A DNA stretch of 64,000 bases, taken from assembly GCF_003050705.1 (NCBI RefSeq), contig NZ_QAOG01000001.1:1099105-1163104 (forward strand). Direction: 5' to 3'. The notes under the pieces are model-generated. The model did not search any database, was not told where the DNA came from, and was given only the letters and a program-made list of their open reading frames with translations. The stretch's first letter is position 1. Each line of letters begins with the position of its first letter. The stretch is from Sphingomonas aurantiaca. GTDB lineage: Bacteria > Pseudomonadota > Alphaproteobacteria > Sphingomonadales > Sphingomonadaceae. Positions 1-10,736 of this stretch are shown here, piece after piece. The translations under genes and the position numbers were made by a program.

Positions 1-685
1 TCGCCAGCGCGGGGGCGTCGTCGACGTCGATCCAGTCGATATCGCTGCACTCCACGATCCGGGCGAGGCCCTGCGCCGCGAGCAGGCGGACGCCTTCGGT
101 CAGCGAGGGGCTGGCGAGCGTGGCCAGCGCGTCGGACAGCGCAGGGCCGATCGCGAAGACGCCGGTGTCGTAGCAGTCGTGCGGCTCCAGGCCCTTGCCG
201 ATCGCGACGATGCGGTCGCCGTCGGTCGCGACGCAGGTCACGTCCTCGGGATCGACCCAGTCATGCCCGAGCCGCCGGTCGATGCCGAGCCGCAGGCCAC
301 CACCGGCCCCCGCGGCTGCCATGCGGGCATAGAGCGCTGGGCTGACGAGATGGTCGCACATTGCCAGCACCGCTTCGCTGCCGGCCAGCGCCTCACGCGC
401 GGCCAGGACCGACACGCCATTCGGTTCGCGGTGATCGGCGAGGACCGTCTCGACCGCCAGGGGCCAGCGCCGGCTGGCGAGATAGGCTTCGATCGCCTCG
501 CGGCCATAGCTGACCGTCACGATCGCGCGCGCGAAACCGGCCTCGGCCAGCCCCTCTAGCGCGTGCGCGATCAGCGGCCGCCCCGCCACCGCGCAGAGCG
601 GCTTGTACGGGGCGGAGGTGCGAAGGCGGCTGCCTTCCCCGGCGGCGAGGAGGATCGCCGTTTGAATCCGGGGCGTGTCGATCAT
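1..685 (-). CDS. NTP transferase, probable inositol-1-phosphate cytidylyltransferase (partial)
   Basis: The gene runs off the left edge; 228 codons are visible from an ATG at 685. Residues 12-22 read LLAAGEGSRLR followed by K28-P29-L30, the nucleotide-binding signature of the nucleotidyltransferase (GT-A like) superfamily, and M-C-D111-H fits the metal-binding Asp region. The start lies one base after the myo-inositol-1-phosphate synthase stop, so the two genes are surely cotranscribed, with a CDP-alcohol phosphotransferase gene upstream. In that setting the likely substrate is inositol 1-phosphate, activated with CTP to CDP-inositol. Superfamily: seen directly. Substrate: inferred from neighbours. 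Other sugar-phosphate or phosphocholine substrates cannot be excluded. Confidence 0.8.
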   Translation of the reverse strand, partial: MIDTPRIQTAILLAAGEGSRLRTSAPYKPLCAVAGRPLIAHALEGLAEAGFARAIVTVSYGREAIEAYLASRRWPLAVETVLADHREPNGVSVLAAREALAGSEAVLAMCDHLVSPALYARMAAAGAGGGLRLGIDRRLGHDWVDPEDVTCVATDGDRIVAIGKGLEPHDCYDTGVFAIGPALSDALATLASPSLTEGVRLLAAQGLARIVECSDIDWIDVDDAPALA

Positions 686-686
686 G

Positions 687-1778
687 TCAGGCGGCCTTGA
701 TGAACCGCTCGACTTCGATCTGCGCGAGATCGTCGGTCATCTGCGTGCGCGGGTGCTTGCAGAAATAGGCCGAGGCGGGATCGATGACGCCGGCGATGCC
801 GCGATCCTTGGCGATCTTGGCGCAGCGGATCATGTCGATCGCGACGCCCGCCGAGTTGGGGCTGTCCTCGACCGAGAGACGCAGCTCGATGTTCATCGGC
901 ACGCCGCCGAACAGCTGGCCTTCCATGCGCAGGAAGCAGACCTTGTTGTCGTTCTGCCAAGGCACATAGTCCGACGGACCGATATGGACGTTGTCGTCGT
1001 CCATCCGCTCGGCCGCGACCGACTGGACGGCCTCGGTCTTCGAGATCTTCTTCGACTCGAGACGGCGATGGTTCGACATGTTGAGGAAGTCGGTGTTGCC
1101 GCCGGTGTTGAGCTGGTAGGTGCGATCCAGCTTCACGCCGCGCTTGGCGAACAGGTCGGTCAGCACGCGGTGGACGATCGTCGCGCCGAGCTGTGCCTTG
1201 ATGTCGTCGCCGATGATCGCGACGCCGGCGTCTTCGAACTTCTTGGCCCAGACGGGGTTCGAGGCGATGAAGACGGGGATGTTGTTGACGAACGCAACGC
1301 CCGCCTCGATCGCGCAGTCGGCGTAGAATTCGGTGGCTTCCTGCGACCCGACCGGCAGGTAGTTCATGAGCACGTCGGCGCCCGATGCCTTCAGCTCGGC
1401 GATGACGTCTTCACGGCTCGGCTCGGCGGCGTCGGCGACCAGGAACGTGCGGTCGTCCTTGAAGTCGGCCATGTGGTCGGCGACGCCGTCCAGCTTCTTG
1501 CCCATCTTCACGATAGTGCCCGTCGGGCCGACATTGGGTGCGAACACCGCGGTGCAGTTCGGCTTGGCGAAGATCGCCTCCGACACGTCCTTGCCGACCT
1601 TGCGACGATCGACGTCCCAGGCCGCGACGACCTTGATGTCGCTCGGCTTGTAGCCGCCCATGTCGAAGTGCATCAGGCCGACCTGGTCGTTAGCCCCCTC
1701 GCGATAATGCTCGAGACCCTGCACGAGCGAGCTGGCGCAGTTGCCGATGCCGACCACGGCAATCCGAATGCTATTCAT
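687..1778 (-). CDS. ino1: myo-inositol-1-phosphate synthase
   Basis: 363 residues. It converts glucose 6-phosphate to inositol 1-phosphate with bound NAD. The N-terminal Rossmann signature GIGNCASSL is at residues 11-19, and the conserved blocks NYLPVGS, IGDDIKAQ, LNTGGNTDFLNM, SKKISKT and DSPNSAG all match the short bacterial type, as in mycobacterial Ino1 (about 367 aa), rather than the 500-residue eukaryotic type. It is the middle gene of a minus-strand operon, 15 bp after the CDP-alcohol phosphotransferase and one base before the nucleotidyltransferase. Inositol phosphate made here is therefore probably routed to a phospho-inositol lipid or solute. Family assignment is secure; the end product is inference. 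Confidence 0.95.
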   Translation of the reverse strand: MNSIRIAVVGIGNCASSLVQGLEHYREGANDQVGLMHFDMGGYKPSDIKVVAAWDVDRRKVGKDVSEAIFAKPNCTAVFAPNVGPTGTIVKMGKKLDGVADHMADFKDDRTFLVADAAEPSREDVIAELKASGADVLMNYLPVGSQEATEFYADCAIEAGVAFVNNIPVFIASNPVWAKKFEDAGVAIIGDDIKAQLGATIVHRVLTDLFAKRGVKLDRTYQLNTGGNTDFLNMSNHRRLESKKISKTEAVQSVAAERMDDDNVHIGPSDYVPWQNDNKVCFLRMEGQLFGGVPMNIELRLSVEDSPNSAGVAIDMIRCAKIAKDRGIAGVIDPASAYFCKHPRTQMTDDLAQIEVERFIKAA

Positions 1779-1793
1779 TACTGACCCTGTTCC

Positions 1794-2654
1794 TTACGAA
1801 AGATGCATGCGCGACGCGGTCTTTGGTCGCGGCGGCGTAGTAGTACGAACGAAGGCCCGCTCGACACGACGGTGCCAGACGAGCCCGACGATGGCGACGA
1901 GCGTCAGAGGGACGATCTCGAACCACCAGAAGATGCGTGGGTTGCCCGCGAAGCAGGCGACGAAGATCGCCCATACCCGGACGTTCGCGGTAAGCAAGGC
2001 CATGAAGCGCAATGGCGCGACCGCACGTGCCCCGTAACTGGCACCCAGCGCGACCGGATCGCTTGCCTGGCCGAGCGTGCGCTCGAACGGCATGGCGATG
2101 CGGTCGATGCTGCTGGCGACGCCGTCATAGAAGCGGACGAGCGCGTTGCCGGTCGGCACCGGGGGCGCATCGAGCGCGATGCCCTTGAGACGGCGATGGA
2201 AGCGCGACCGCTCGCCTTCGTACATGTTCGACTGCACCGCGTGCGCACAACCGGCGGCGATCGCGAGGATCCATGCCTCGGGCGTGTCGATCGTGATCGC
2301 GAGCGAAATATAGATCAGCGCGAACACGCCGTGATCGCAAAGCCCGTCGAGCATCCGCCCCAGCGGGCTCGCAGTCTTGGTCGCGCGCGCGACCATGCCG
2401 TCGAGCCCGTCGGCGATCAGCCAGCCGACCGACAGGACGAGACCCACCAGCGCGAGCGCCCAGCTATCCCATTGCGCATAGGCAAGCGCGGCGAGGCCAC
2501 CGAGGCACAGACCCGCGACCGAAACCGCGTTGGCCGAAATTCCACGCGCCAAAGCCAGCGGCAAAAGCGCACGGCCTGCCGGGTGAATCAGCCAAAGGTT
2601 AGATGGGATCTCGATCCGGCGATCGCGCGATCCATCCGGTGGAGCCACTGTCAT
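1794..2654 (-). CDS. CDP-alcohol phosphatidyltransferase family membrane protein
   Basis: 286 residues, first gene of the inositol cassette. The complete CDP-alcohol phosphotransferase motif (DxxDGxxARx8Gx3Dx3D) is present with D82, D85, G86, A89, R90, G99, D103 and D107. Hydrophobic segments near residues 40-80, 108-140, 205-225 and 232-255 indicate an integral inner-membrane enzyme. The family transfers a phospho-alcohol from a CDP-activated donor to an acceptor hydroxyl. With MIPS and a nucleotidyltransferase next door, the donor or acceptor is probably inositol phosphate, giving phosphatidylinositol phosphate, an inositol phospholipid or di-inositol phosphate. Family: seen directly. Precise reaction: inferred. 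Confidence 0.85.
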   Translation of the reverse strand: MTVAPPDGSRDRRIEIPSNLWLIHPAGRALLPLALARGISANAVSVAGLCLGGLAALAYAQWDSWALALVGLVLSVGWLIADGLDGMVARATKTASPLGRMLDGLCDHGVFALIYISLAITIDTPEAWILAIAAGCAHAVQSNMYEGERSRFHRRLKGIALDAPPVPTGNALVRFYDGVASSIDRIAMPFERTLGQASDPVALGASYGARAVAPLRFMALLTANVRVWAIFVACFAGNPRIFWWFEIVPLTLVAIVGLVWHRRVERAFVRTTTPPRPKTASRMHLS

Positions 2655-2708
2655 AGGATGTTCACAATGCGCCGCGCCCGCAATTTATGCAAGGTCGCGC
2701 GACGAACC

Positions 2709-4754
<2,046 letters not shown>

Positions 4755-4818
4755 CGCGCACCGATACAAGCGCTTGGGCAGGCGCGCTACCGACTTGCGA
4801 CGACGGCTCCGCCGCCGC

Positions 4819-6051
4819 TCACGTCACCGCGAGGCGTTCGGCGAAGGCGGGATCGCGCCATGCCTCGCTCTCCAGCGTCTCGCGCAGGATGTCGCCGGCG
4901 CGCCAGACGTCCTCATGGCTGAGATATAGCGGCGTGAGGCCGAGGCGGAGGATGTCGGGGTCGCGGAAGTCGCCGATTACCCCGCGGGCGATCAGCGCCT
5001 GAGTCAGCGCATAGGCCTGCGGATGGCGGAAGCTGATATGGCTGCCGCGCCTGGCGGGGTCGCGGGGACTGACGCAGTCGAGGCCCAGCGCATCGCCGGC
5101 GGCGGCGAGGATGTCGAAGAGCCGGGCGCTCTTGGTGGCGACCGCGTGCTGATCGATATCGGCCCAGAGATCGAGCGCGGTTTCCAGCGCGGCGGTCGAG
5201 AGCATCGCCGGGGTGCCGGCAAGCCAGCGCTTCATGCCGGGGGCGGGGCGATAGGCATCCTCGAACGCGAACGGCGCGGCGTGGCCCATCCAGCCGGACA
5301 GTGGGCTGGCGAGCGAGTCCTGCCAGCGTTTGGCGACGTAGAGGAACGCCGGCGCGCCGGGCCCGCCGTTGAGATATTTGTAGGTGCAGCCAACCGCCAG
5401 GTCGGCGTTGGCGGCGGTCAGATCGATCGGCACCGCGCCGACGCTGTGGCTGAGATCCCAGAGCATGAGCGCGCCGGCGGCGTGCGCGCGCGCGGTCCAT
5501 GCGGCCATGTCGAAGCGGTCGCTCGTCTTGTAATGGACGTGCGTCAGCAGGAGGACCGCGGTGTCGTCGTCGAGTGCGGTGGCCAGGTCTTCGCGCGCGA
5601 CCACCTTCAGCCGCGCACCGGGAACGCAGCCGACCGCGCCTTCGGCGATGTGGAGGTCGGTCGGGAAATTGCCGGCTTCGCTGAGGACCGTGTGGCGCGC
5701 CGGGTTGCTGCGCAGCGCCGCGACCAGCGCCTTGAAGAGATGCGACGAGGTCGTGTCGCCGATGATGACCGAGTCGGCGGCGGCGCCGATCAGCGGCGCG
5801 ATCTTGGCGCCGATCCGCTGGGGGGCGTCGATCCACCCCTCGTTCCAGCTGCGGATGAGACGGTCGCCCCATTGGCGCGTCGCGACGTCGGCGAGCGCGG
5901 CGGGCGTCGCCTTGGGCAGTGCGCCGAGCGAATTGCCGTCGAGATAGATCACGCCCTCGGGGAGCAGGAAATCGTCGCGGCGGGCGGCGAGCGGGTCGGT
6001 CGCGTCGAGCGCGCGGGCGTCTTCCAGAGTCACTGTGTTATCCCGAGTCAC
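4819..6051 (-). CDS. kynU: kynureninase
   Basis: 410 residues. It is a PLP-dependent enzyme that cleaves kynurenine to anthranilate and alanine (or 3-hydroxykynurenine to 3-hydroxyanthranilate) in tryptophan catabolism. The N-terminus has YLDGNSLGALPK, typical of the family. The cofactor lysine lies in CTYKYLNGGPG near residue 230, after LMLWDLSHSVGAVP, which carries the cofactor-ring aspartate. Length is normal. It overlaps the upstream hydrolase gene by 4 bp (ATGA), so both are translated from one mRNA. This is a plausible kynurenine route if the hydrolase is the formamidase, but no tryptophan dioxygenase gene is in the window. Confidence 0.95.
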   Translation of the reverse strand: MTRDNTVTLEDARALDATDPLAARRDDFLLPEGVIYLDGNSLGALPKATPAALADVATRQWGDRLIRSWNEGWIDAPQRIGAKIAPLIGAAADSVIIGDTTSSHLFKALVAALRSNPARHTVLSEAGNFPTDLHIAEGAVGCVPGARLKVVAREDLATALDDDTAVLLLTHVHYKTSDRFDMAAWTARAHAAGALMLWDLSHSVGAVPIDLTAANADLAVGCTYKYLNGGPGAPAFLYVAKRWQDSLASPLSGWMGHAAPFAFEDAYRPAPGMKRWLAGTPAMLSTAALETALDLWADIDQHAVATKSARLFDILAAAGDALGLDCVSPRDPARRGSHISFRHPQAYALTQALIARGVIGDFRDPDILRLGLTPLYLSHEDVWRAGDILRETLESEAWRDPAFAERLAVT

Positions 6052-6950
6052 TGGGTCTTCCCGATGTCTGCGAGGATCAGGCGTTTTGCGGCCGCCCAGG
6101 CGGCGGTCTCGGGGGCGATCAGCTCGACATGGCCGGTGGCGGGGATGACGTGGAGCGTGGCGGTGTCGCCCGCCGCGACGGCCTTGGCGACATAGTCGGT
6201 GGCCATGGCGAAGGGGATGATCCGGTCTTCGCGGCCGTTGATCAGGTCCTGGCGCACGCCGAGCGGGAGCAGGCGGGGCACGGACGTGTCGGCATAGACG
6301 TCGGGATGCCGCGCGCCGGGCGCGCCGACCAGTTTCGCGACTACTTCGACCCCGCAGCCATTTTCGGGACTGGCCGCCGTCGCTTCCAGATCGGGCAGAC
6401 CACCCAGGCTGATGGCATGATCGATGCGGAGCGGATGCGCAGAATAAAGTGGGCTGGTCGCGGGCTGTTTCGGGCGGGCGGCGAGCCAGAGCGCGAGGTG
6501 GCCGCCCGCCGAATGGCCGATCGCGGTGACCCGGGCCGTGTCGAGCTTGAACCGGCGCGCCTGCTTCGCGAGTGCGTCGGTCGCCTGTGCCGCATCCGCG
6601 AACGTGCCGGGATAGCCGCCGCCGGCGCGATCAACGCCGCGATAGTCGATGTTCCAGACCGCGACTCCGCTCCGGCGCAGATCGTCCGCGACCCAGTTCA
6701 TCAGGCTGCGGTCGGCGATGCTGGTGGTCCAGCAGCCGCCATGCACCATCACGACCACCGGGAACGGACCCTTGCCCTTGGGCAGCCAGACGTCGACCTT
6801 CTGCATCTGGTCTGGGCCATAGGCGATCGTCGCGTCGGCGACGGGCTTGGGGCGGGCGGTGAGCACGGACCAGGTGAGCAGGTCGGCGGCGGCAGGGGTC
6901 GGCATCACGGCCAACGGTAGCAGCAGGGCGGCGGCGAGGAATAGGCGCAT
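6048..6950 (-). CDS. exported alpha/beta hydrolase with HGGxW oxyanion motif, possible kynurenine formamidase
   Basis: 300 residues. A signal peptide (MRLFLAAALLL to about residue 22, ending A-A-A-D) predicts export. The oxyanion motif H70-G-G-C-W74 matches the HGGxW pattern of animal and yeast-type N-formylkynurenine formamidases and related esterases. The nucleophile is S147 in GHSAGG, and a late His lies in the ATGHVEL stretch near 283. The gene overlaps kynU by 4 bp, which supports a kynurenine-pathway role. The signal peptide does not fit a cytoplasmic formamidase, so a periplasmic carboxylesterase or lipase is the alternative. Fold and export are well supported; the substrate is inference. 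Confidence 0.8.
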   Translation of the reverse strand: MRLFLAAALLLPLAVMPTPAAADLLTWSVLTARPKPVADATIAYGPDQMQKVDVWLPKGKGPFPVVVMVHGGCWTTSIADRSLMNWVADDLRRSGVAVWNIDYRGVDRAGGGYPGTFADAAQATDALAKQARRFKLDTARVTAIGHSAGGHLALWLAARPKQPATSPLYSAHPLRIDHAISLGGLPDLEATAASPENGCGVEVVAKLVGAPGARHPDVYADTSVPRLLPLGVRQDLINGREDRIIPFAMATDYVAKAVAAGDTATLHVIPATGHVELIAPETAAWAAAKRLILADIGKTQ

Positions 6951-7119
6951 GCGCAGACGCTAGCCGACCGCCGCCGACCTGTCCCGTCCGGAGACGCCGC
7001 GCCGGAAAATTTGCCGCAAATGACGGGAGAATGGACGTAAAAGGCGCGCTGGGGGCAACCCGCGGTCCCGGGGGCCGTGGGGAAAAAGCTGCGCGCGCAG
7101 CGCGGGCACGGGGGGCGTG

Positions 7120-8340
7120 ATGAAGATATTGGTGGTGTCGAGCCTGTACCCGAATGCCGTCCAGCGACGTCACGGGATATTTATCGAACACCGTGTCGGG
7201 CATGTCGCCGGGCCCGGCGACGAGGTGCGCGTGGTGGCGCCGATACCGTGGTTCCCGAGCCGTCACCCACGGTTCGGGCGCTATGCCGACTTTGCCAGCG
7301 CGCCGAAGATGGCGGTTCGGCGCGGGGTGCCGATCACGCATCCGCGCTATCCCGTCATTCCGAAGATCGGCATGGCGTCGGCGCCGTGGCTGATGGCGGC
7401 GGCTTTGTACCCCCGGATCGCGCGGCTTCGGCGCACGTTCGATTTCGACGTGATCGATTCCTATTATCTCTATCCCGATGGTGTCGCGTCGGGCTTGCTC
7501 GCGCGGTGGTTCGACCGGCCGTTCGTGATGAGCGCGCTGGGGTCCGACGTCAGCCAGATCGCGCAGCACCGGCTCGAGCGGGCGATGATCCTGTCGGCGA
7601 TCGAGCGGGCCAGCGCGACGACCGCGGTGGCGGCCGCGTTGCGCGATGCGCTGGTCGGGCTGGGGGCGCCCGCGGACCGGACCTGCGTGGTCGAGCATGG
7701 TGTCGACCTGACCCTGTTCTCGCCGCCGCAGGACCGCGCGGCGCTGCGTGCGCGAATGGGGATCGCCGCGCCGACGATCCTGTCCGTCGGCCATCTGATC
7801 GACCGCAAGGGCCACGACTTCGCGATCCGGGCGATCGCGAGCTTGCCGGACGTGCGGCTGATGATCGCGGGCGACGGGCCGTGCGAGCCGGCACTGCGCG
7901 CGCTCGCCGCGACGCTGGGGGTATCCGGACGCGTCGATTTCCTCGGCCATGTCGATCAGCATCGCTTGCCCGCGCTGTATGCCGCGGCCGACGCGACGGC
8001 GAGCTGTTCGGACCGCGAGGGGATCGCCAACGTCCTGCTCGAATCGCTCGCCTGCGGAACGCCGCTGGTGGCGACGCCGGTATGGGGATCGCCCGAGGTG
8101 GTCCGCGTGCCCGAGGCGGGCGTGCTGACCGCGGATCGTTCCGATGCGGCGATCGCCGACGGGATCGCGCGGCTGCTGTCCAACCTGCCCGATCGCGCTG
8201 CGACGCGTACCTATGGCGAGCGCTACGACTGGCGCGAGACCGGGCGGCAGCACCGCGCGCTGCTTGCGGCGGCGGTCGCCGGGCACGCCGCGAACCAGTC
8301 AGGAGAACAAAAGGTGACGAAAGCGCGCGGGATGCTTTGA
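7120..8340 (+). CDS. glycosyltransferase family 4 (GT-B fold)
   Basis: 406 residues from ATG 7120; a GTG directly before it (7117) is the only alternative. The N-terminus (MKILVVSSLYPNAVQRRHG) and the C-terminal donor site, with GHLIDRKGHDFAIRA, GDGPCEPALR and the E-x7-E type stretch SDREGIANVLLESLACGTP, identify a retaining GT4 enzyme that uses a nucleotide sugar. It probably acts at the inner face of the cytoplasmic membrane in exopolysaccharide or glycolipid assembly. No other polysaccharide gene adjoins it; parC follows 33 bp downstream on the same strand. Acceptor and sugar are unknown. Confidence 0.88.
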   Translation: MKILVVSSLYPNAVQRRHGIFIEHRVGHVAGPGDEVRVVAPIPWFPSRHPRFGRYADFASAPKMAVRRGVPITHPRYPVIPKIGMASAPWLMAAALYPRIARLRRTFDFDVIDSYYLYPDGVASGLLARWFDRPFVMSALGSDVSQIAQHRLERAMILSAIERASATTAVAAALRDALVGLGAPADRTCVVEHGVDLTLFSPPQDRAALRARMGIAAPTILSVGHLIDRKGHDFAIRAIASLPDVRLMIAGDGPCEPALRALAATLGVSGRVDFLGHVDQHRLPALYAAADATASCSDREGIANVLLESLACGTPLVATPVWGSPEVVRVPEAGVLTADRSDAAIADGIARLLSNLPDRAATRTYGERYDWRETGRQHRALLAAAVAGHAANQSGEQKVTKARGML

Positions 8341-8373
8341 TCGTTACGCGCGCGGCTGCTATCGCTGCTCCCA

Positions 8374-10626
8374 ATGGCCAGCAGCGACTTCAAAGATCCC
8401 TTCGACAGCATCGTCGACGCCCCCTTCGATAGCGCGCTCTCCGAGCGGTATCTGGTCTATGCGTTGTCGACGATCACCGCGCGATCCTTGCCCGACGTGC
8501 GCGACGGGATGAAGCCCGTGCATCGCCGCCTGTTGTGGGCGATGCGGCTGCTGAAACTCGATCCGGCGCAGGGGTACAAGAAGTGCGCGCGCGTCGTCGG
8601 CGACGTGATCGGCAAATATCATCCGCATGGCGACCAGTCGGTGTACGACGCGATGGTGCGCTTGGCGCAGTCGTTCGCGATGCGATACCCGCTGGTCGAC
8701 GGGCAGGGCAATTTCGGCAATATCGACGGCGATAATGCCGCCGCTTACCGGTACACCGAGGCACGGCTGACTCAGGTTGCGATCGACCTGATGGATGGGC
8801 TCGACGAGGACGCGGTCGCGTATCGCCCGACCTATAATGGCGAGGATCACGAGCCCGAGCTGTTCCCGGGGCTGTTCCCCAACCTGCTCGCGAACGGCGC
8901 GAGCGGGATCGCGGTCGGGATGGCGACGAGCATCCCGCCGCACAATGCCGCCGAGCTGCTCGAGGCCGCGATCGTGCTGATCGACACGCCCGACGCCGAC
9001 GATGCCGCGATCCTGGCCCACGTGAAGGGCCCCGATTTCCCGACCGGTGGGCTGGTCGTCGATCCGCCCGCGGTGATCCGCGAATCCTATGCGACCGGGC
9101 GCGGCGGCTTCCGCGTGCGCGCGCGTTGGGAGACCGAGCGCGAGAAGGGCGGCGGCTGGCAGCTGATCGTCACCGAGATCCCGTACGGTGTGCAGAAGGG
9201 CAAGCTGATCGAGCAGATCGCCGAGCTGATCAACGCCAAGCGGCTGCCGATTCTCGCCGATGTCCGCGACGAATCGGATACCGAGATCCGCATCGTGCTC
9301 GAACCGCGCAGCCGCACGGTCGATCCGCAGATCCTGATGGACGGGCTGTTCCGGCTGACCGACCTCGAAACGCGCGTGAGCCTCAACCTCAACGTGCTCG
9401 ACAAGGATCGCACGCCGCGCGTGATGAGCCTGCGGCAGGCGCTGGCGGCGTGGGTCGATCACCAGTTCGTCGTGTTGCGCCGGCGGACCGAGCATCGGCT
9501 GGCGAAGATCGCCGACCGCGTCGAACTGCTCGACGGCTATCTGATCGCGTATCTCAATCTCGACCGCGTGATCGAGATCATCCGCACCGAGGATGAACCC
9601 AAGAAGGTGATGATCGCCGAGTTCGCGCTGACCGATCGCCAGGCCGAGGCGATCCTCAACATGCGGCTGCGCAGCTTGCGGCGGCTCGAAGAGTTCGAGA
9701 TCAAGACCGAGCGCGACAAGCTCGACAAGGAGCAGGCGACGCTCGCCGCGTTGCTGGCGGATCCGAAGAAGCAGCGCGCGCGGATGAAGCGCGACATGGC
9801 CAAGATCCGCGATCGCTATGGGCTGGAAACGGTGCTCGGCAAGCGCCGGACGACGATCGAGGAGGCCGCGCCGACGCGCGACATTCCGCTCGAGGCGATG
9901 ATCGAGCGCGAGCCGATCACCGTCATCCTGTCGCAGCGCGGCTGGATCCGGGCGATGAAGGGGCACAACGACCTCGCCAGCCCGGAGGCGCTGAAGTTCA
10001 AGGAGGGCGATGGCCCGGCCTTCGCGTTCCATGCGCAGACGACCGACAAGCTGCTGCTCGCCGCGGAAAACGGGCGCTTCTACACGCTGGCGGCGGACAA
10101 GCTGCCGGGCGGGCGCGGCTTTGGCGAGCCGGTGCGCGCGATGATCGACCTCGACGGGAGCATCGGCATCGTCGCGCTGCTGCCCGCGAGCCGACATCCC
10201 AAATTGCTGGTGGTGGCGACCGACGGTCGTGGCTTCTCGGTGAGCAGCGCCGAGGTGATCGCCGAGACGCGTAAGGGCAAGACCGTGGTGACACCGCGGC
10301 CGGGCGCGCAGCTGAAGATCGTGCGGCCGATCGGGCCGAACGACGACTATGTCGCGGCGATCGGCGACAACCGGAAGATGCTCGTCTTCCCGCTCGCCGA
10401 GCTGGTCGAGATGACTCGCGGGCAGGGGCTGCAGTTGCAGCGCTACCGTGACGGCGGGCTGGCGGATGCGATCACGTTCGTCTTTGCCGACGGGCTGAGC
10501 TGGGCGATGGGCGGCGGGACGGGGCGTACAAGGACCGAAGCGGACCTGGGGCCATGGCGTGCGGCACGCGGTGCGGCAGGAAGAATGCCGCCGACCGGTT
10601 TTCCGCGCGACAATCGGTTTGGCTAA
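8374..10626 (+). CDS. parC: DNA topoisomerase IV subunit A
   Basis: 750 residues. The catalytic subunit of topoisomerase IV cleaves and rejoins DNA with ParE to separate replicated chromosomes. The breakage-reunion domain begins SERYLVYALSTITARSLPDV, and the active-site tyrosine is Y127 in AAYRYTEARLT. The C-terminal beta-pinwheel repeats (for example LLAAENGRFYTLAADKLPGG) are of the ParC type and there is no GyrA box, which favours ParC over GyrA. The quinolone-determining stretch reads HPHGDQSVYDAM, so glutamine stands where E. coli ParC has Ser80. The start ATG follows the ribosome-binding region after the glycosyltransferase stop. Confidence 0.95.
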   Translation: MASSDFKDPFDSIVDAPFDSALSERYLVYALSTITARSLPDVRDGMKPVHRRLLWAMRLLKLDPAQGYKKCARVVGDVIGKYHPHGDQSVYDAMVRLAQSFAMRYPLVDGQGNFGNIDGDNAAAYRYTEARLTQVAIDLMDGLDEDAVAYRPTYNGEDHEPELFPGLFPNLLANGASGIAVGMATSIPPHNAAELLEAAIVLIDTPDADDAAILAHVKGPDFPTGGLVVDPPAVIRESYATGRGGFRVRARWETEREKGGGWQLIVTEIPYGVQKGKLIEQIAELINAKRLPILADVRDESDTEIRIVLEPRSRTVDPQILMDGLFRLTDLETRVSLNLNVLDKDRTPRVMSLRQALAAWVDHQFVVLRRRTEHRLAKIADRVELLDGYLIAYLNLDRVIEIIRTEDEPKKVMIAEFALTDRQAEAILNMRLRSLRRLEEFEIKTERDKLDKEQATLAALLADPKKQRARMKRDMAKIRDRYGLETVLGKRRTTIEEAAPTRDIPLEAMIEREPITVILSQRGWIRAMKGHNDLASPEALKFKEGDGPAFAFHAQTTDKLLLAAENGRFYTLAADKLPGGRGFGEPVRAMIDLDGSIGIVALLPASRHPKLLVVATDGRGFSVSSAEVIAETRKGKTVVTPRPGAQLKIVRPIGPNDDYVAAIGDNRKMLVFPLAELVEMTRGQGLQLQRYRDGGLADAITFVFADGLSWAMGGGTGRTRTEADLGPWRAARGAAGRMPPTGFPRDNRFG

Positions 10627-10703
10627 CGAAATCGCGTAGCACGCTGTAAAACCGGGGAATTGGCAAAAAGTGACAGTTTACCGTCCTTTTTGGTTCCTTC
10701 AGG

Positions 10704-10721
10704 CCGTCTTAACTAAGACGG
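10704..10721. promoter_or_regulatory. 18-bp perfect palindrome upstream of the GGDEF/EAL gene
   Basis: An 8-bp inverted repeat, CCGTCTTA and TAAGACGG separated by AC, ends 15 bases before the ATG of the cyclic-di-GMP gene. Its symmetry and position suit an operator for a dimeric regulator or a 5'-UTR element. The binding protein is unknown, and no terminator-like U-run follows it. Confidence 0.45.
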
Positions 10722-10736
10722 ACTAGGCACGGGGTC

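Noticed and set aside
7077..8432. Extra long frame in phase +1 over the glycosyltransferase and the parC start.
   Set aside because: It is Arg/Gly/Ala-rich without domain features and overlaps two secure genes.
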